Below, one piece after another: positions 19,393 through 29,660 of a DNA stretch of 64,000 bases (positions are counted from its first letter, which is position 1; the number at the start of each line of letters is the position of its first letter). The notes below the pieces were generated by a model. The model saw only the letters and a program-made list of their open reading frames with translations. It ran no database searches and had not been told where the DNA came from. The stretch is taken from the NCBI GenBank assembly GCA_021397845.1, contig CM038052.1, positions 141,737,854 to 141,801,853 on the forward strand. Reading direction: 5' to 3'. The position numbers and the translations under genes are program-made. The stretch comes from Areca catechu (lineage: Eukaryota > Streptophyta > Magnoliopsida > Arecales > Arecaceae).

Positions 19393-20850
19393 CTTTTCTC
19401 TTTGTTTTGAAGAGGGATTTCCATGATCACGGATGGTGGGTTATTGGTCCTCGTCCTGGCCATAAAATAATGAAGGACATGCCCAGTGCCATCCATGGGT
19501 GGAAACCCAATTTTGTCTGTCTCCTCCACTCAACCATGAGTTTTCAATAGTGAGTGGAGGGAGCCTCGTTTGGAAGCCAATGCTGGGAAAAAGGTTCTGG
19601 CGGCCGACCAACCCGACTACACTTTATTGTTTGGTTCGAAGATCGTTTCTATCTGAGAGCTGTTAGAAAAGAGGAATCTTCACCTCGCAGGGATAAGCAA
19701 GTTCCCCGTATGAGGTATAAGCGATAGAGGTCTTTGGCCTTTTCCTTTCTATAGTTCTATTGTCCAACTAATCTTGAAATGTGTTTTTGGTTTGCGGGTG
19801 ATAGGATGAGGCCTGATTTGAGCTGACTTCGTCAATCTACCAAAAGGAAGACAGCTCAGGCTTCTCCCTCAGGATCAGAGGTCCGGAAGAAGGTTCGGGG
19901 GGATGATCTTAGTAGAAGTGCTTCATCCTCCAAAGGAATGTCTGGAGGGGATGGGGTATCGATGGCTGAGGATTTGGAAGGGCACCCGCCGGTTGAGTTT
20001 TTGCCAAGGGTCGACTCTCTGATTCAGATCAGAGGGAGCCCATCTCCGGTGGCTGATGTACCATCGCCTTGCCCCCTATGACGGATAGGGGTAAGGTGCC
20101 ACAAGTTAAGGAGGAGTCTGTGGGGAGGGCTCCTTTGGGCAGGGGCCGCCCTGCAGACTCCTCAAAGTTTTCCATCATGGGGGGTCTCGTAGTTTCTATC
20201 ATGGCTAGGTGGGTGCTGAAGGATGTTCTGCTACCCCATGATCTAGCGGTCATCCGGGGTCAGATCCTCGCCAAGGTGTCTGATTCTGCTTTTTCCTCTT
20301 TGCTACAGGTAAGGCAATCATCATTTCTCTTGTATCCAATAGGCCACTTAGGTCATGATCAATTTTATGCTTCGTTTTATTGGTGCAGCTACTCTACGAT
20401 ATCACCTTCCTGGAGGAGGGTGTGGGGAGCATCGACAGCATCCTTCACGGCTTGAAGGAGGAGCTTCAGGTGGCCAAAGCTGAAAGGGAGGTGGCCGAGA
20501 AACTGAAGTTATCCATGGAAGAGCAGCTCACCCGTAGAAATGTCAAAGTTCAGGACTTGAAGGGTGAGCTGAAGAAGGCTCAGCCGAAGATCTCTGAGCA
20601 GGAGGTGAAGCTGAGGAAGAGGGAGAAATAGGTCCATTCCTCGGAGCATTCTACTAGGAAAAACCAGAAGAAGGCCAAAGACCCGGTCAAGATGACTGAG
20701 GAGGCGATCAGGAGGGCCGAAGAGGCAACTTCGAAGGTTCAAGAAGCGACTCTGAAGGCCAAAGAGGCTGTGAGGGAGTCCAAAGCCTTGAAGAGCAGGC
20801 AGCTAAAGCAGTCGAAGACTTTAAAATGTCTTTGCAATTCAAGAAGTAAC
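19003..20850 (+). pseudogene. Gypsy accessory ORF (Transposase_28-like, coiled coil), antisense to its LTR
   Basis: Tat-type gypsy elements often carry an extra ORF between pol and 3' LTR, coded antisense; its function is unknown. The ATG at 19003 is conserved in the inverted copy (21278). Exon 1 contains the 'putative gypsy type transposon' domain: VPDGFLLILSKPEEWVNRPP, VVYEDHLKVGLHFPMHP, FLVRCHMANVRP. A stop after LPMM-like residues near 19068 and another in the domain break it. Middle parts are low-complexity and basic. A GT-AG intron of 80 bp is visible at 20309-20388. The last exon is a long coiled coil (EEGVGSIDSILHGLKEELQ, AEREVAEKLKLSMEEQL), then A/E/K-rich repeats. It ends at the inverted-repeat centre near 20850-20880. 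Confidence 0.75.
20309..20388 (+). other. Likely intron in the accessory ORF
   Basis: Donor AG|GTAAGG and acceptor TATTGGTGCAG| with a T-rich interior. Coding-like sequence (SDSAFSSLLQ before, LYDITFLEEG after) flanks it. A comparable acceptor (TTTCTTTGCAG) precedes the homologous exon of G3 at 49770. Confidence 0.65.
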
Positions 20851-20884
20851 TGAAGCAACCGCCAAAAGATGAAGACACCACTAT

Positions 20885-21278
20885 TCTTGGGTAAATTGGT
20901 CCCAGGCCTCACGTTAGCCATGTGACACCGGACCAAGAACCCACAGATATGCTGAATACTGGTCAGAGTCAACTGTGCAGGCATGATCTGATACATGTGA
21001 AAGACCTTGACAAAGAAAGGGTGCATCGGGAAGTGAAGACCGGCCTTTAAATAATCTTCATACACTATGATGCGCCCAGCGGGAGGCTTATTTACCCACT
21101 CTTTAGGCTTCGGGAGTATCAGAAGGAACCCATCGAGGACATGGTAACGCTCCTAGAAGTGGGATATCTTTCCGAACAAAATGGAACTAGGAACTAGTTA
21201 CGGTCTTACTACATCACTGGCACCGGAAGGCCCAACCTCCCCTCCATTGGCAATACGAGCTCCTACGGTCTTAGACAT
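20885..21278 (-). pseudogene. N-terminal part of a second accessory ORF copy
   Basis: Minus-strand copy of exon 1 of 19003-20850, from the start codon at 21278 to GFLVRCHMANVRPGTNL, where the arm ends. YEDYLKAGLHFPMHPF and MPAQLTLTSIQHICG are readable. It lies just upstream of a plus-strand gypsy LTR, a position expected for the 3' end of an element, so that LTR seems shared by a truncated upstream copy and the element downstream. Confidence 0.75.
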
Positions 21279-21737
21279 GGTGGGAAAAAAAACAAGGAAC
21301 AAAAGAATCCTACCTACAGAAGAAACTGAGAGCTGGAAGCAAGAAAAGCTGGGCAAAAGGTAAAAGTAAGCAAATGTAGAGAAGCTTCTTCAACCAGTCC
21401 TTCCTTTCCCCTCATAAAGGGACAAGAAGTCCCCAGGACGCCTCCTCGAAGGGAGAGACCGTCCCTCTCTCTGAGTCCACCATGCACATGGACATCGGAG
21501 ATGGATACGAGACTCCAAACGGTCCCAAGCTGATTTAACATGGAAAGGACCTAAGGTCATAATCCGTGTGACACCAATCGATGGTAGAGATGAAGCCCAC
21601 ATCTTTTTCAAGGGACAAGAAGAGGCCATGTCCTCCACCCAGATCCCAAAGAAAAGATCGGCTGAACTAATACAATGAAGAAAAAGGGAAGCGACCTCTC
21701 GTTTGACCCTTTCCTTTTTCACACCCCAATTAGGGAA

Positions 21738-22686
21738 TGACAGCTATCCACAACTTGATTTTCGAATCAACCGATGGTTATGCAAGCAGCCAAACCAAAA
21801 ATTTTACAATCATTGGCTGCACCTCCCAGAAGAAAATGATAATCCAGCGATACTCTTACTCTTCAAGGCAAATCTACCAGTTTAACCGCTCATACACTCC
21901 CTTCTAAACCAGACATTTCAAACCGGAGCGCCCGGAGGAAGCCGAAGTGAGAGGGTAGAGCAATGATGTGATCTTTGACCTTAGACAAAGACATGGTCTT
22001 CGACCTTAGCCGAAGATGCTGGCCCAAAGGAAAACGGTTCGAAGACGATGCTGGCTCTACCCTATGATTCACCCTAAAAGGAAAAGCCCCACCTTGAGCA
22101 GCAGAGGTGTCTTTGGACTACCCTAGGAAAAACCAGACGAAGACACCTCTCCAGTTCAATGACGGCCCCTCTTGAAGAAGAGGCTCGAAGGTAAATCCCC
22201 GACCAACCTCAAACCCACACGAACGTGGGTGCGACGGTTACGGTCAACTACCTGGCCATCACCTCCGAAGCATAACTACATCGAAGTGGCCACATGGCCA
22301 TTAACTCCAATCGTAATGCCTCCAGCCTAACCGATACTGCTCAACAATCGTCCATGGTCATAGACAGAAGGGAGTCGATTGGCCCCCATCTTAACTGTAG
22401 GATGGGAAACAAAACCACACGTTGGACCAGCCATTATAAATACTAGTAAGAGGGGACACTCCAGATAAGCACAGTGAATCCCATGTAAAATAAGAGTTTC
22501 TTTCCTCGCCATCTCCCTCATCTCCAGAATACTCCCCATTCTGTTGCTCAAATCCATCTCTGACTTAGGCATCGGAGTGTCCTCCGCCAGAGAACATCCG
22601 ACCAAGGACCTATTTTGTAGGTGAACCAGGGAAGCTAACCTGCAATCCAGCGGCTCTACTTGGTCGAAGGGGGTTCTATGCCAATA
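21738..22686 (+). repeat. 5' LTR of gypsy G2
   Basis: About 950 bp from TGACAGCTATCC to GCCAATA, directly followed by the PBS. TATA region CCATTATAAATA at about 22432-22443 with TAAGAGGGGACACTCC after it. The start is a best guess, the end is firm. Confidence 0.75.
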
Positions 22687-22706
22687 GATTGGCATGCCAG
22701 GTAGGG
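22687..22706 (+). promoter_or_regulatory. Primer-binding region of gypsy G2
   Basis: GATTGGCATGCCAGGTAGGG immediately after the LTR end, shared with G1 (minus strand, 15787-15807). Confidence 0.7.
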
Positions 22707-22774
22707 GACAGAGCTCCTAAGCATCTACTGCAAGTTTCCCTCCATAGAAAAAAAGGGAGTGTCAAGAGGTTCTA

Positions 22775-24140
22775 ATGGTGAAGGGAAAGACTCAGAATGC
22801 CTCAACAAGTAGAGGTCGTGCCCCCTCTCAGAGGGACGACCCCTCTATGGGAAACAACATTCTGCCTCTCACACTCATTATGGGACAACAACAATTCAAG
22901 GCTCTCCTAAACCAAGTCAATGCTCTCACGACTATGGTTCAAAATTTTCAAGACAAGGCTTTTCAGGCAGGGCATCCACCAACCACCTCCAGACATAGCC
23001 ATCAATCCCAGAGGAAAAGAGACCATCAATACAGGTCCACCCATCTTTCCATCCATGATCGACCCTCTCCCGAGGGCCGAAGCTCTTGAAATCCAAAGCC
23101 AACTAATTCACCACGGAGAGGAAAGAGACCCAGACGGTCTCTCTTTGCTTCCTTCGAAGACTCCATTCCCGAAAGGGACTTGCCGAACAAAGTCTACCCC
23201 GATTATGAGGGAAAACTCAAGGCCCTCAAGTCGGAGGTCACGAAGCTTCAAGATCATAGGAACCACGGTGACCTTGTAGCTTGCGAGCTATGCCCTCTAT
23301 TCACCTCTCGCATCATGGCCGAAGTCATCCCCTGGCACTTCAGGGTTCCTCAAATGGAGCCCTACGACGGCACCACTAACCTGTTTGTTCATCTAGGTAG
23401 TTTTAAACCCCACATGATGATTTAAAGAGCTTAAGATGCACTATACTGCCTCACCTTCCCAGCTATTCTGAAGAAGGCAGCTCGGATGTGATACTCGAGC
23501 ATACATCCAGGTACCGTTGATTCTTTCTCTGAACTAGAAAAATTATTTATCTTGTATTTCAGGACCTGCCGCAAGATGCCCCGAAACATGGACACCTTGT
23601 TCCTCCTTCACCAAAATGAGGGGGAAAGCCTACGAGATTATATCTCCAGGTTCAATTTGGCTACCCTCAAGATCCCTGATCTTAACGAGCACGTAGCCAT
23701 GTCTGCACTGAAGAAGGGACTCCAATCGTCCAGGCTTACCTTTTTCCTAGATAAGAAGTTTTCCACAAGCTACGCTGAGCTCCTATCAAGGGCTCAAAAG
23801 TATGCCGATGCCGAAGAGCAAGCGACAAACCAATGGCTAGCTGAAGGGAAACCCCTCCCAAAAAAGAAGAACAACAGGGGGCTGGGCCCTCCTGCACCTC
23901 CCAAAAATAACAATAATAATTATGATCGGTGACAAAGTCCCATGCCTAGAACATTGGGCAAGAGATTCGACTCCTACACCCCCCTCAATCTCCCTAGAGA
24001 GAAGATCCAGCTGGAGATAGAAAAGGAAAGCTACCTCAAACGACCACAACTCATGATAACATCCTCTTCTATAAGGAATAGGAATAAATATTGCCGATTC
24101 CATTAAGACCACGGCCACGATACCGAAGAGTGCATCCAAC
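22775..24140 (+). pseudogene. gag: Gypsy G2 gag, broken
   Basis: The ATG at 22775 opens MVKGKTQNAST, 70 bp after the PBS. Open pieces 22775-23089, 23180-23425 and 23552-23932 lie in different frames. The capsid core (Retrotrans_gag-like) includes RVPQMEPYDGTTNLFVHLGS, then LHQNEGESLRDYISRFNLA, SALKKGLQSSRLTFFL and YAELLSRAQKYADAEE. A Pro/Asn-rich linker leads to a nucleocapsid motif with YCRFH and DHGHDTEECIQL at about 24085-24140, the usual Tat form. At least four frame breaks or stops. Confidence 0.88.
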
Positions 24141-24926
24141 TCATGGATGTTATTGAATATCTTATCAAAAGGGGTTACTTGGGATGGTATATCGGTCACC
24201 AAGGACCTCAGTCGGAGGCCACAATCCCCTAGAGGACCCCTAAAGAAGCCAAACTACCAAATCAAAGGCCTACCAATAGAAACGTGGGAATGCTACATCG
24301 GCCAACCAACTGGAAAAGAGATGAAGATGATGCTCCGAAATGGCTCAAGGACAACAATGCCATACTCCTTCGACAATGACCTTGCGGAGTTCCAACTCCT
24401 GCATGATGATCTAGTTATAATATCAGCTATTATGACCAATTATGATATAAGGCATATTTTAATCGATAATGGAAACTCCACAGATGTCTTACTCTACGAT
24501 GCGTTCTCTCGGATGTGTCTACCCAAAAATAAACTATAAAGATTCCCTGTGCCGCTCACCAGCTTCGGAGGCAACCAAGTCGATGTTGAAGGTGAAATGA
24601 TATTGCCCGTAACCCTCAGCACCGAACCCCGATAGAAGACACTGCTAATTAACTTCACGGTGGTCCGAACCCCTTCAACTTATAATATGATTTTTGGGCA
24701 GCCCGTCCTAAATAAATTCTAGGCCATAGTGTCAACTTATCACCTCCTGGTACATTTCCCCACCAGGAATGGAGTCGAGGAAGTAAAGGGAGACCAGAGA
24801 ACTGCACGGCAATGCTTAATGATACAAGACAAACAATCCAACGATCCCATGACTTTGGATCAGTTGGACCCAAGGGACCCAACTACGGACTGTGGTGAAC
24901 CCATGGAAAAGACCATTCCGGTATAG
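24141..24926 (+). pseudogene. pro: Gypsy G2 aspartic protease and linker
   Basis: Protease with an intact active-site motif IDNGNSTDVLLYDAF at about 24455-24505, inside the open piece 24147-24539. A stop after LPKNKL separates it from VPLTSFGGNQVDVEGEM and YNMIFGQPVLNKF, the end of the fold. The 24729-24926 piece is the variable linker to RT (STYHLLVHFPT, then an Asp/Pro-rich stretch). Confidence 0.8.
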
Positions 24927-25892
24927 TTGATCGAAGAGGATCCTACCAAAGTCATGCAAATCAGAAGCCTGCTCGATGCGAAAACAAAGGCAAAGCTGAT
25001 CTATTTTCTCAAGGGCAATGCTGATGTCCTTGCCTGGTCGGCTTCAGATATGCCTGGGATTCTAACCGAAGTGATCACTCATCAGTTGGAAGTTGCCCCT
25101 GAACACAAGCTAGTCCGGCAAAAGAAAAGGAACTTCGCCCCAGAGAGGCAGAAAGCAATAGATGAAGAAGTGAACAAGCTCATCAAGGTGGGATTCATCT
25201 AGGAAGCATACTATCCAGAATGGCTGGCCAACGTGGTGATGGTAAAGAAGGTTAGTGGTAAACGAAGGATCTGCATTGACTACACAGACCTCAACAAAGC
25301 CTACCCAAAAGATAGCTTTCTCCTATCGAAGATCGACCAACTAGTCGACGCCACCGCCGGCCATCAACTATTGAGCTTCATGGATGCCTTCTCCGGATAC
25401 AACCAGATCCGAATGGACCCATGGGATGAAGAAAAGATGACCTTTGTCATCGAAAAAGGCCTTTACTGCTACAAAATGATGCCATTTGGATTGAAGAATG
25501 CTGGGATGACGTTTCAAAGGCTAATCAATAAGGTGTTCAAAAAATAACTAGGAAGAAACATGGAGGCCTATGTCGACGACATGATTATTAAAAGCCTCCT
25601 CAAAGAAGACCACATCAAAGACCTAGAAGAGTCATTCGACGCCCTACGATGCCACCACATGAAATTGAATCCAACAAAGTGTGCCTTCAAAGTAACCTCG
25701 GGCAAATTCTTGGGGTTCCTCATTACTAAACGAGGAATCAAGGAAAACCCCAAAAAGATTCAGGCCCTTCGAGATATGAGACACCCTTCTTGCAAGAAGG
25801 GGGTACAGCAACTGATAGGAAGGATTTCCTCCTTGAGCAAATTCATTTTTCGGTCAGCTGAGAAGTATCTCCCCTTCTTCAAAGTACTCTGA
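24927..25892 (+). pseudogene. pol: Gypsy G2 reverse transcriptase
   Basis: Best-preserved part of G2. Open pieces 24927-25202, 25233-25547 and 25560-25892 share one frame and are separated only by single stop codons (at 25200-25202 and 25545-25547). Motifs in order: VLAWSASDMPGI, RRICIDYTDLNKAYPKD, SFMDAFSGYNQIRM, YCYKMMPFGLKNAGMTFQRL, then the intact catalytic YVDD at 25569-25580, TKCAFKV and KFLGFLITKRGI, as in Ty3/gypsy RT. Confidence 0.92.
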
Positions 25893-27070
25893 TAGCCCTG
25901 AGGCTTCGAATGGACCGAGGATTGTTGCCTTGCCTTCGAGGAATTAAAGAAATATCTGGAGACCCTACCCTTGCTCTCCAAACCTCAAGAAGGAGAGACT
26001 CTCTACCTCTCCGCTACATATGAAGCAGTCAGTTCGGTTCTCATTCGAAGAGGGGCAGATGGGGAATACATCTAAGTAGGTTAGGCTTCAAGCACCACCC
26101 CCCACTCTGAAACCATGAAAAGCAGAGCCCTTGAAAGTGCTTAGCAGCTTTGGCCCCCACCTGAAACACATCACTAAGGATGGAGCCATCATCTTTAACA
26201 ACTTCTTTTGAGTTATTTCTAGATCTTCTAGCTAAAGTGGAGAGATGAAAAAATCTGATCTCTTTCTATCACCCGACAAATGAGAATGATTCTTATCACA
26301 AGTTTAATACGACAATTAAACGTGGCGATATTGGGACAATAGCTCTTTGGAGAAAGATAGAATCGTGTTGTCGGACATTGATTTCAATCTGATTTAGGAA
26401 GATTTTTTGTTGATGAATATTTTGTATCGAACGAAAGCCTCTCCATAAGCCGATCTACTACATTAGCAAAGTCTTGAACGATGCTGAGATTAAATATGCA
26501 AGAATACAAAAGTGATCTACTCATTGGTAATCATAGCAAACTGATTGCGGCCCTATTTCCACACCCATGCCATCGTGGTTATGATCAACCAGCCTTTTAA
26601 AGCCGTTCTCCGCTATCCTGACACTTTGAAAAGAATAGCCAAATGGGTCGTTAAGTTGAGTGAGTTTTACATCAGCTTCTAGCCCCGATCTGCTATGAAA
26701 GCTCAGGTGCTGTCTGACTTCTTAGCTGAGTGTACTTGGAAGCCCGAAGATGAAGTATGATCGACCAGAGAGAAAGGAGTCACTCCAAAAGATGTGGAGT
26801 CTATCTGAGTACTCCATGTTAATGGAGCTTCCAACTCCACTGGATGTGGAGCATGCCTCATACTAGCCGAACCGGATGGACACACAGTGGAGTACGCACT
26901 CTGATTCTCCTTCCATGCTTCAAATAATCAGGCTGAGTATGAAGCCCTACTTGCTGGACTACAAATCGTCGAAAACTTAGGAATCCGAAGGATCCAGATC
27001 TTCTCGAATTCCCAACTGGTGGTAAACCAAGTCAAAGGTTAATTTGAGGCTAGAGATACTACGATGATCC
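25893..27070 (+). pseudogene. Gypsy G2 RNase H region (two domains), interrupted
   Basis: First RNase H-like domain: LPLLSKPQEGETLYLSATYE and VSSVLIRRGADG to about 26070, then a ~370-bp foreign stretch, then YYISK-like VLNDAEIKYA and FLAECTW to about 26745. The second domain, the additional RNase H of Tat elements, follows: NGASNSTGCGACLILAEPDG, NNQAEYEALLAGLQIVE and NSQLVVNQVKG at about 26815-27045. Two acidic positions are Asn here (VNGA for VDGA, SNSQ for SDSQ), which would abolish catalysis. Many stops. Confidence 0.8.
26070..26440. other. Unidentified ~370-bp insertion in the G2 RNase H
   Basis: RNase H reading stops at GADGEYI and resumes at about 26440. The intervening DNA has no motif I recognise on either strand, no clear inverted ends and no tRNA-like boxes. 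A short non-autonomous element or gene fragment are options. Confidence 0.55.
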
Positions 27071-28480
27071 AGTACTTAGAGAAGCCTTATCCTCTCAATT
27101 AGAGTTCTTTGAAATCACCCATGTGCCTCGATCGGAGAGTTCCCGAGTGGACACACTATCTAGGCTTGCCACCACCACTCCAAAATCCCTCGATCGTACC
27201 TTCATCAAACATCTTGAAGTTCCAAGCATAGCCAAAGAAGCCTCGAATGTGTACCAAATCGAGACCAAACCCAGCTGGATAGATCTCATCCTCAAATTTT
27301 TGAATGATGGCACATTACTAGAAGATAAAGCAGAAGCCAAGAGGACCCGCTGGATGGTAACTCAGTATGTTATTTTGGATGGAACCCTATATAAGAGATC
27401 GTCACTCAACCTCTGCTGAAATGTTTAAGGCCATCAGATGCCGACTATACCCTAAGAGAAGTCCATAAAGGCATATACGGAAACCACCTAGGGGACAGGT
27501 CTCTGGCATATAAGATAATATGCTAGGGCTACTATTAGCCCACTATTCAAAATGATTCAGCTGACTTTGTTCAAAGATGCAACTAATGTCAGAGGTATGC
27601 CAATATCCAAAGATAGCCAGTAAGCCAGTTGACTCAGCTGACGGCTCCCTGGCACTTCGCCCAGTGGGGCATGGACATTCTTGGTCCATTCCTACCAGCA
27701 TCTGGGCAAAAGAAATTCCTCATCGTTACCATCGACTACTTTACCAAGGGGGTCGAGGCCAAACCACTGGCTCACATCACGGAGGGAAAAGTTGAAAGTT
27801 TTGTCAAGAACTTCATCATATTTCGGATCGGAATCTTGCACACCATAATCACTGACAATGGAAGGCAATTTGACAATCCCAAATTCAAAGACTTCTGTGA
27901 TTGGTACCATGTGCTCCACAAGCTGACATCTATCGATCACCCGCAATCTAATAGGAAAGCTGAAGTGACAAATCGGACCATCCTCCATGGTCTGAAGACC
28001 CGACTGAACAAAGCCAAGGGACTTTGGGCCGAGGAACTGAACTCCATTCTTTGGGCATACCGAACGACCCCTAGATTGGCTACTAGCGAGTCCTCGCTCA
28101 ATCTGGTGTACGGTACCGAAGCAATCCTCCCCATCAAAGTTACCTTGCAATCTTTGAGGATTGACAAGTACGAAGAATCCAAAAATTTTGAACGCAGAAG
28201 GGCAGACTTGGATCTACTACAGGGCACCTGACTTCAAGCTCAAATGAAAAGGTAGCATACTAACAAAAAGTTGCCAAGTATTACAACTTTAGGGTGAAAG
28301 AGCGGATCTTTTGCACTAGGGACTTGGTGCTTTGAAGAACCGAAGTATCCAAACCAATAGAGCAAAGCAAACTCTCCCCAACTGGAAAGGACCCTATTGA
28401 ATCAAGGAAAATGTATGCCCAGGAACATATCGACTCGAGACCTTAGATGGCATCATGCTACCTTGGCCCTGGAATGTACA
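27070..28480 (+). pseudogene. int: Gypsy G2 integrase
   Basis: The zinc-binding N-terminus is degraded (27340-27600). The core is largely open in 27629-28231 (200 aa): WHFAQWGMDILGPF, then TIDYFTKGVEAKPL (first Asp), ITDNGRQFDNPKF (second Asp), AEVTNRTILHGLKTRL (Glu) and WAEELNSILWAYRTTPR. All three catalytic residues are present. HPQSNRKAEV has changed the usual NG(Q)AE context. The C-terminal WKGPY motif is near 28383, followed by YRLETLDG and LPWPWNVQNLCQYY, with a stop between. Confidence 0.9.
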
Positions 28481-28666
28481 AAATCTTTGCCAGTATTATC
28501 AATGAACATTTCCATCAAGAGAGACTTTCATAAAGGTTCGTTCGAGAATGAGTCTAGTAGCCCACCTTACCGGTGGTGCAAGAATGGTCTCAGTAGTCCC
28601 TTAACGAAATCGATCGAAAGCACAAAGGTGGGTCTGATCCACTCACCTTATTGGTATGCCCGATGA

Positions 28667-29045
28667 GCACAAAGGAAAGCCCAACCAGGCTACCCTATGA
28701 TCAGCCAAAGGTGCAGGGATGGTTTACATAACCTACCCTATGGTGAATCCGAAGACACGTCGGGCAGGCCTAATTAGCTTACCTTAACTTCAAAAGAAGG
28801 TACAGTGATGGTTCATATAACCTATCGTACGGTGAATTCGAAGATGCACCGAGGCGGGCCTAATCAGCCTACCTTAATTTCAAAAGAAGGTGCAGGGATG
28901 GTTCACACAACCTACCCTACGGTAAATCTGAAGACGTACCGAGGTGGACCTAATCAACCTACCTTAATCTAAAAAAAAGGCACGAGAATGGTCCAGACAC
29001 CCTATCCTATGGAAGATCCGAAGACGTGCTGAAGTGAGCCCAAAT
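28667..29045. repeat. 90-bp tandem repeat downstream of G2 integrase
   Basis: Four copies. AAGGTGCAGGGATGGTT-like starts are at 28708, 28797, 28887 and 28977, a spacing of 89-90 bp. Each unit carries CCTACCCTA(C/T)GGTGAATCCGAAG and GCCTAATCAGCCTACCTTAA. It lies between integrase and accessory ORF, where G4 (53870-54030) and G3 (50850-51430) have different tandem repeats. Confidence 0.9.
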
Positions 29046-29269
29046 TATCCACCCTATCAACGATAGACGTCCCATGGGATGGCTTAATCAAGCCTGTCCT
29101 AACGGCAAATCTCAGATGGCCCTACAAGTGCTTCAATCAAGCCATCACGCTGAAGAATCTATACTTTGCGACATTTCAGAGTATATCTCTTACAAAAAAA
29201 AAAGTGGATGTTTTCATTCAACGAAAAGATCCTTACAAAAAAAAAGAATAGATAATGGAAAGGCTAATT

Positions 29270-29660
29270 TAAGGACCAGTCGCCGGCCCCTTTCCATGCT
29301 GGCGAGTGGTGTCAGGCCCATGGGAGGTGCTTGGGGGGGGCCCAGACTTTCCCTCCACTTCAGACTCCGACTCCTCTTCGAAATCAGAATCATCCTCGTG
29401 CCCGGGAAAAGGGATAGAAGGCCTGATATTTTTCAAGCCCTTCAGGTTATAGAAATAGAAGGCCTTATCCCTATGTTCCCGGAACCCCTAATGGTAAGAG
29501 TCTAGGGCTTCCTCAGCGACCTCCTTCTTGAAGGTTGGCAATGCCAAGAATTTGGCAATGACTTTCGCCGCCTCCTTCTTGGCCTCCTCTGCCTTCTCAA
29601 CGATGATGGGGACATCGGCCTACACGACTCCCAGAGTAGCACAGATTTCGGAGTAGCAAA
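29270..29660 (-). pseudogene. C-terminal part of G2 accessory ORF, antisense
   Basis: Read on the minus strand: CATLGVV, VEKAEEAKKEAAKVIAKFLA, EEALDSYH, GFREHRDKAFYFYNLKGLKN, then an acidic tail (HEDDSDFEEESE) and a Pro-rich end. The same end architecture is found in G4 (LDSYQKGFDDFQGKARWLF). Antisense to G2 pol, as in other Tat elements. Interrupted near 29660 by inserted DNA. Confidence 0.75.

Larger units (their letters stand above)
20885..22686. repeat. Right arm of the 1.8-kb inverted repeat
   Basis: Reverse-complement counterpart of 17526-19392, with scattered substitutions and small gaps. The spacer between arms, 19393-20884, is the rest of the left accessory ORF. Confidence 0.85.

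Noticed and set aside
27692..28150. 152-aa minus-strand ORF
   Set aside because: Shadow of the G2 integrase core on the plus strand, which has the DDE motifs.
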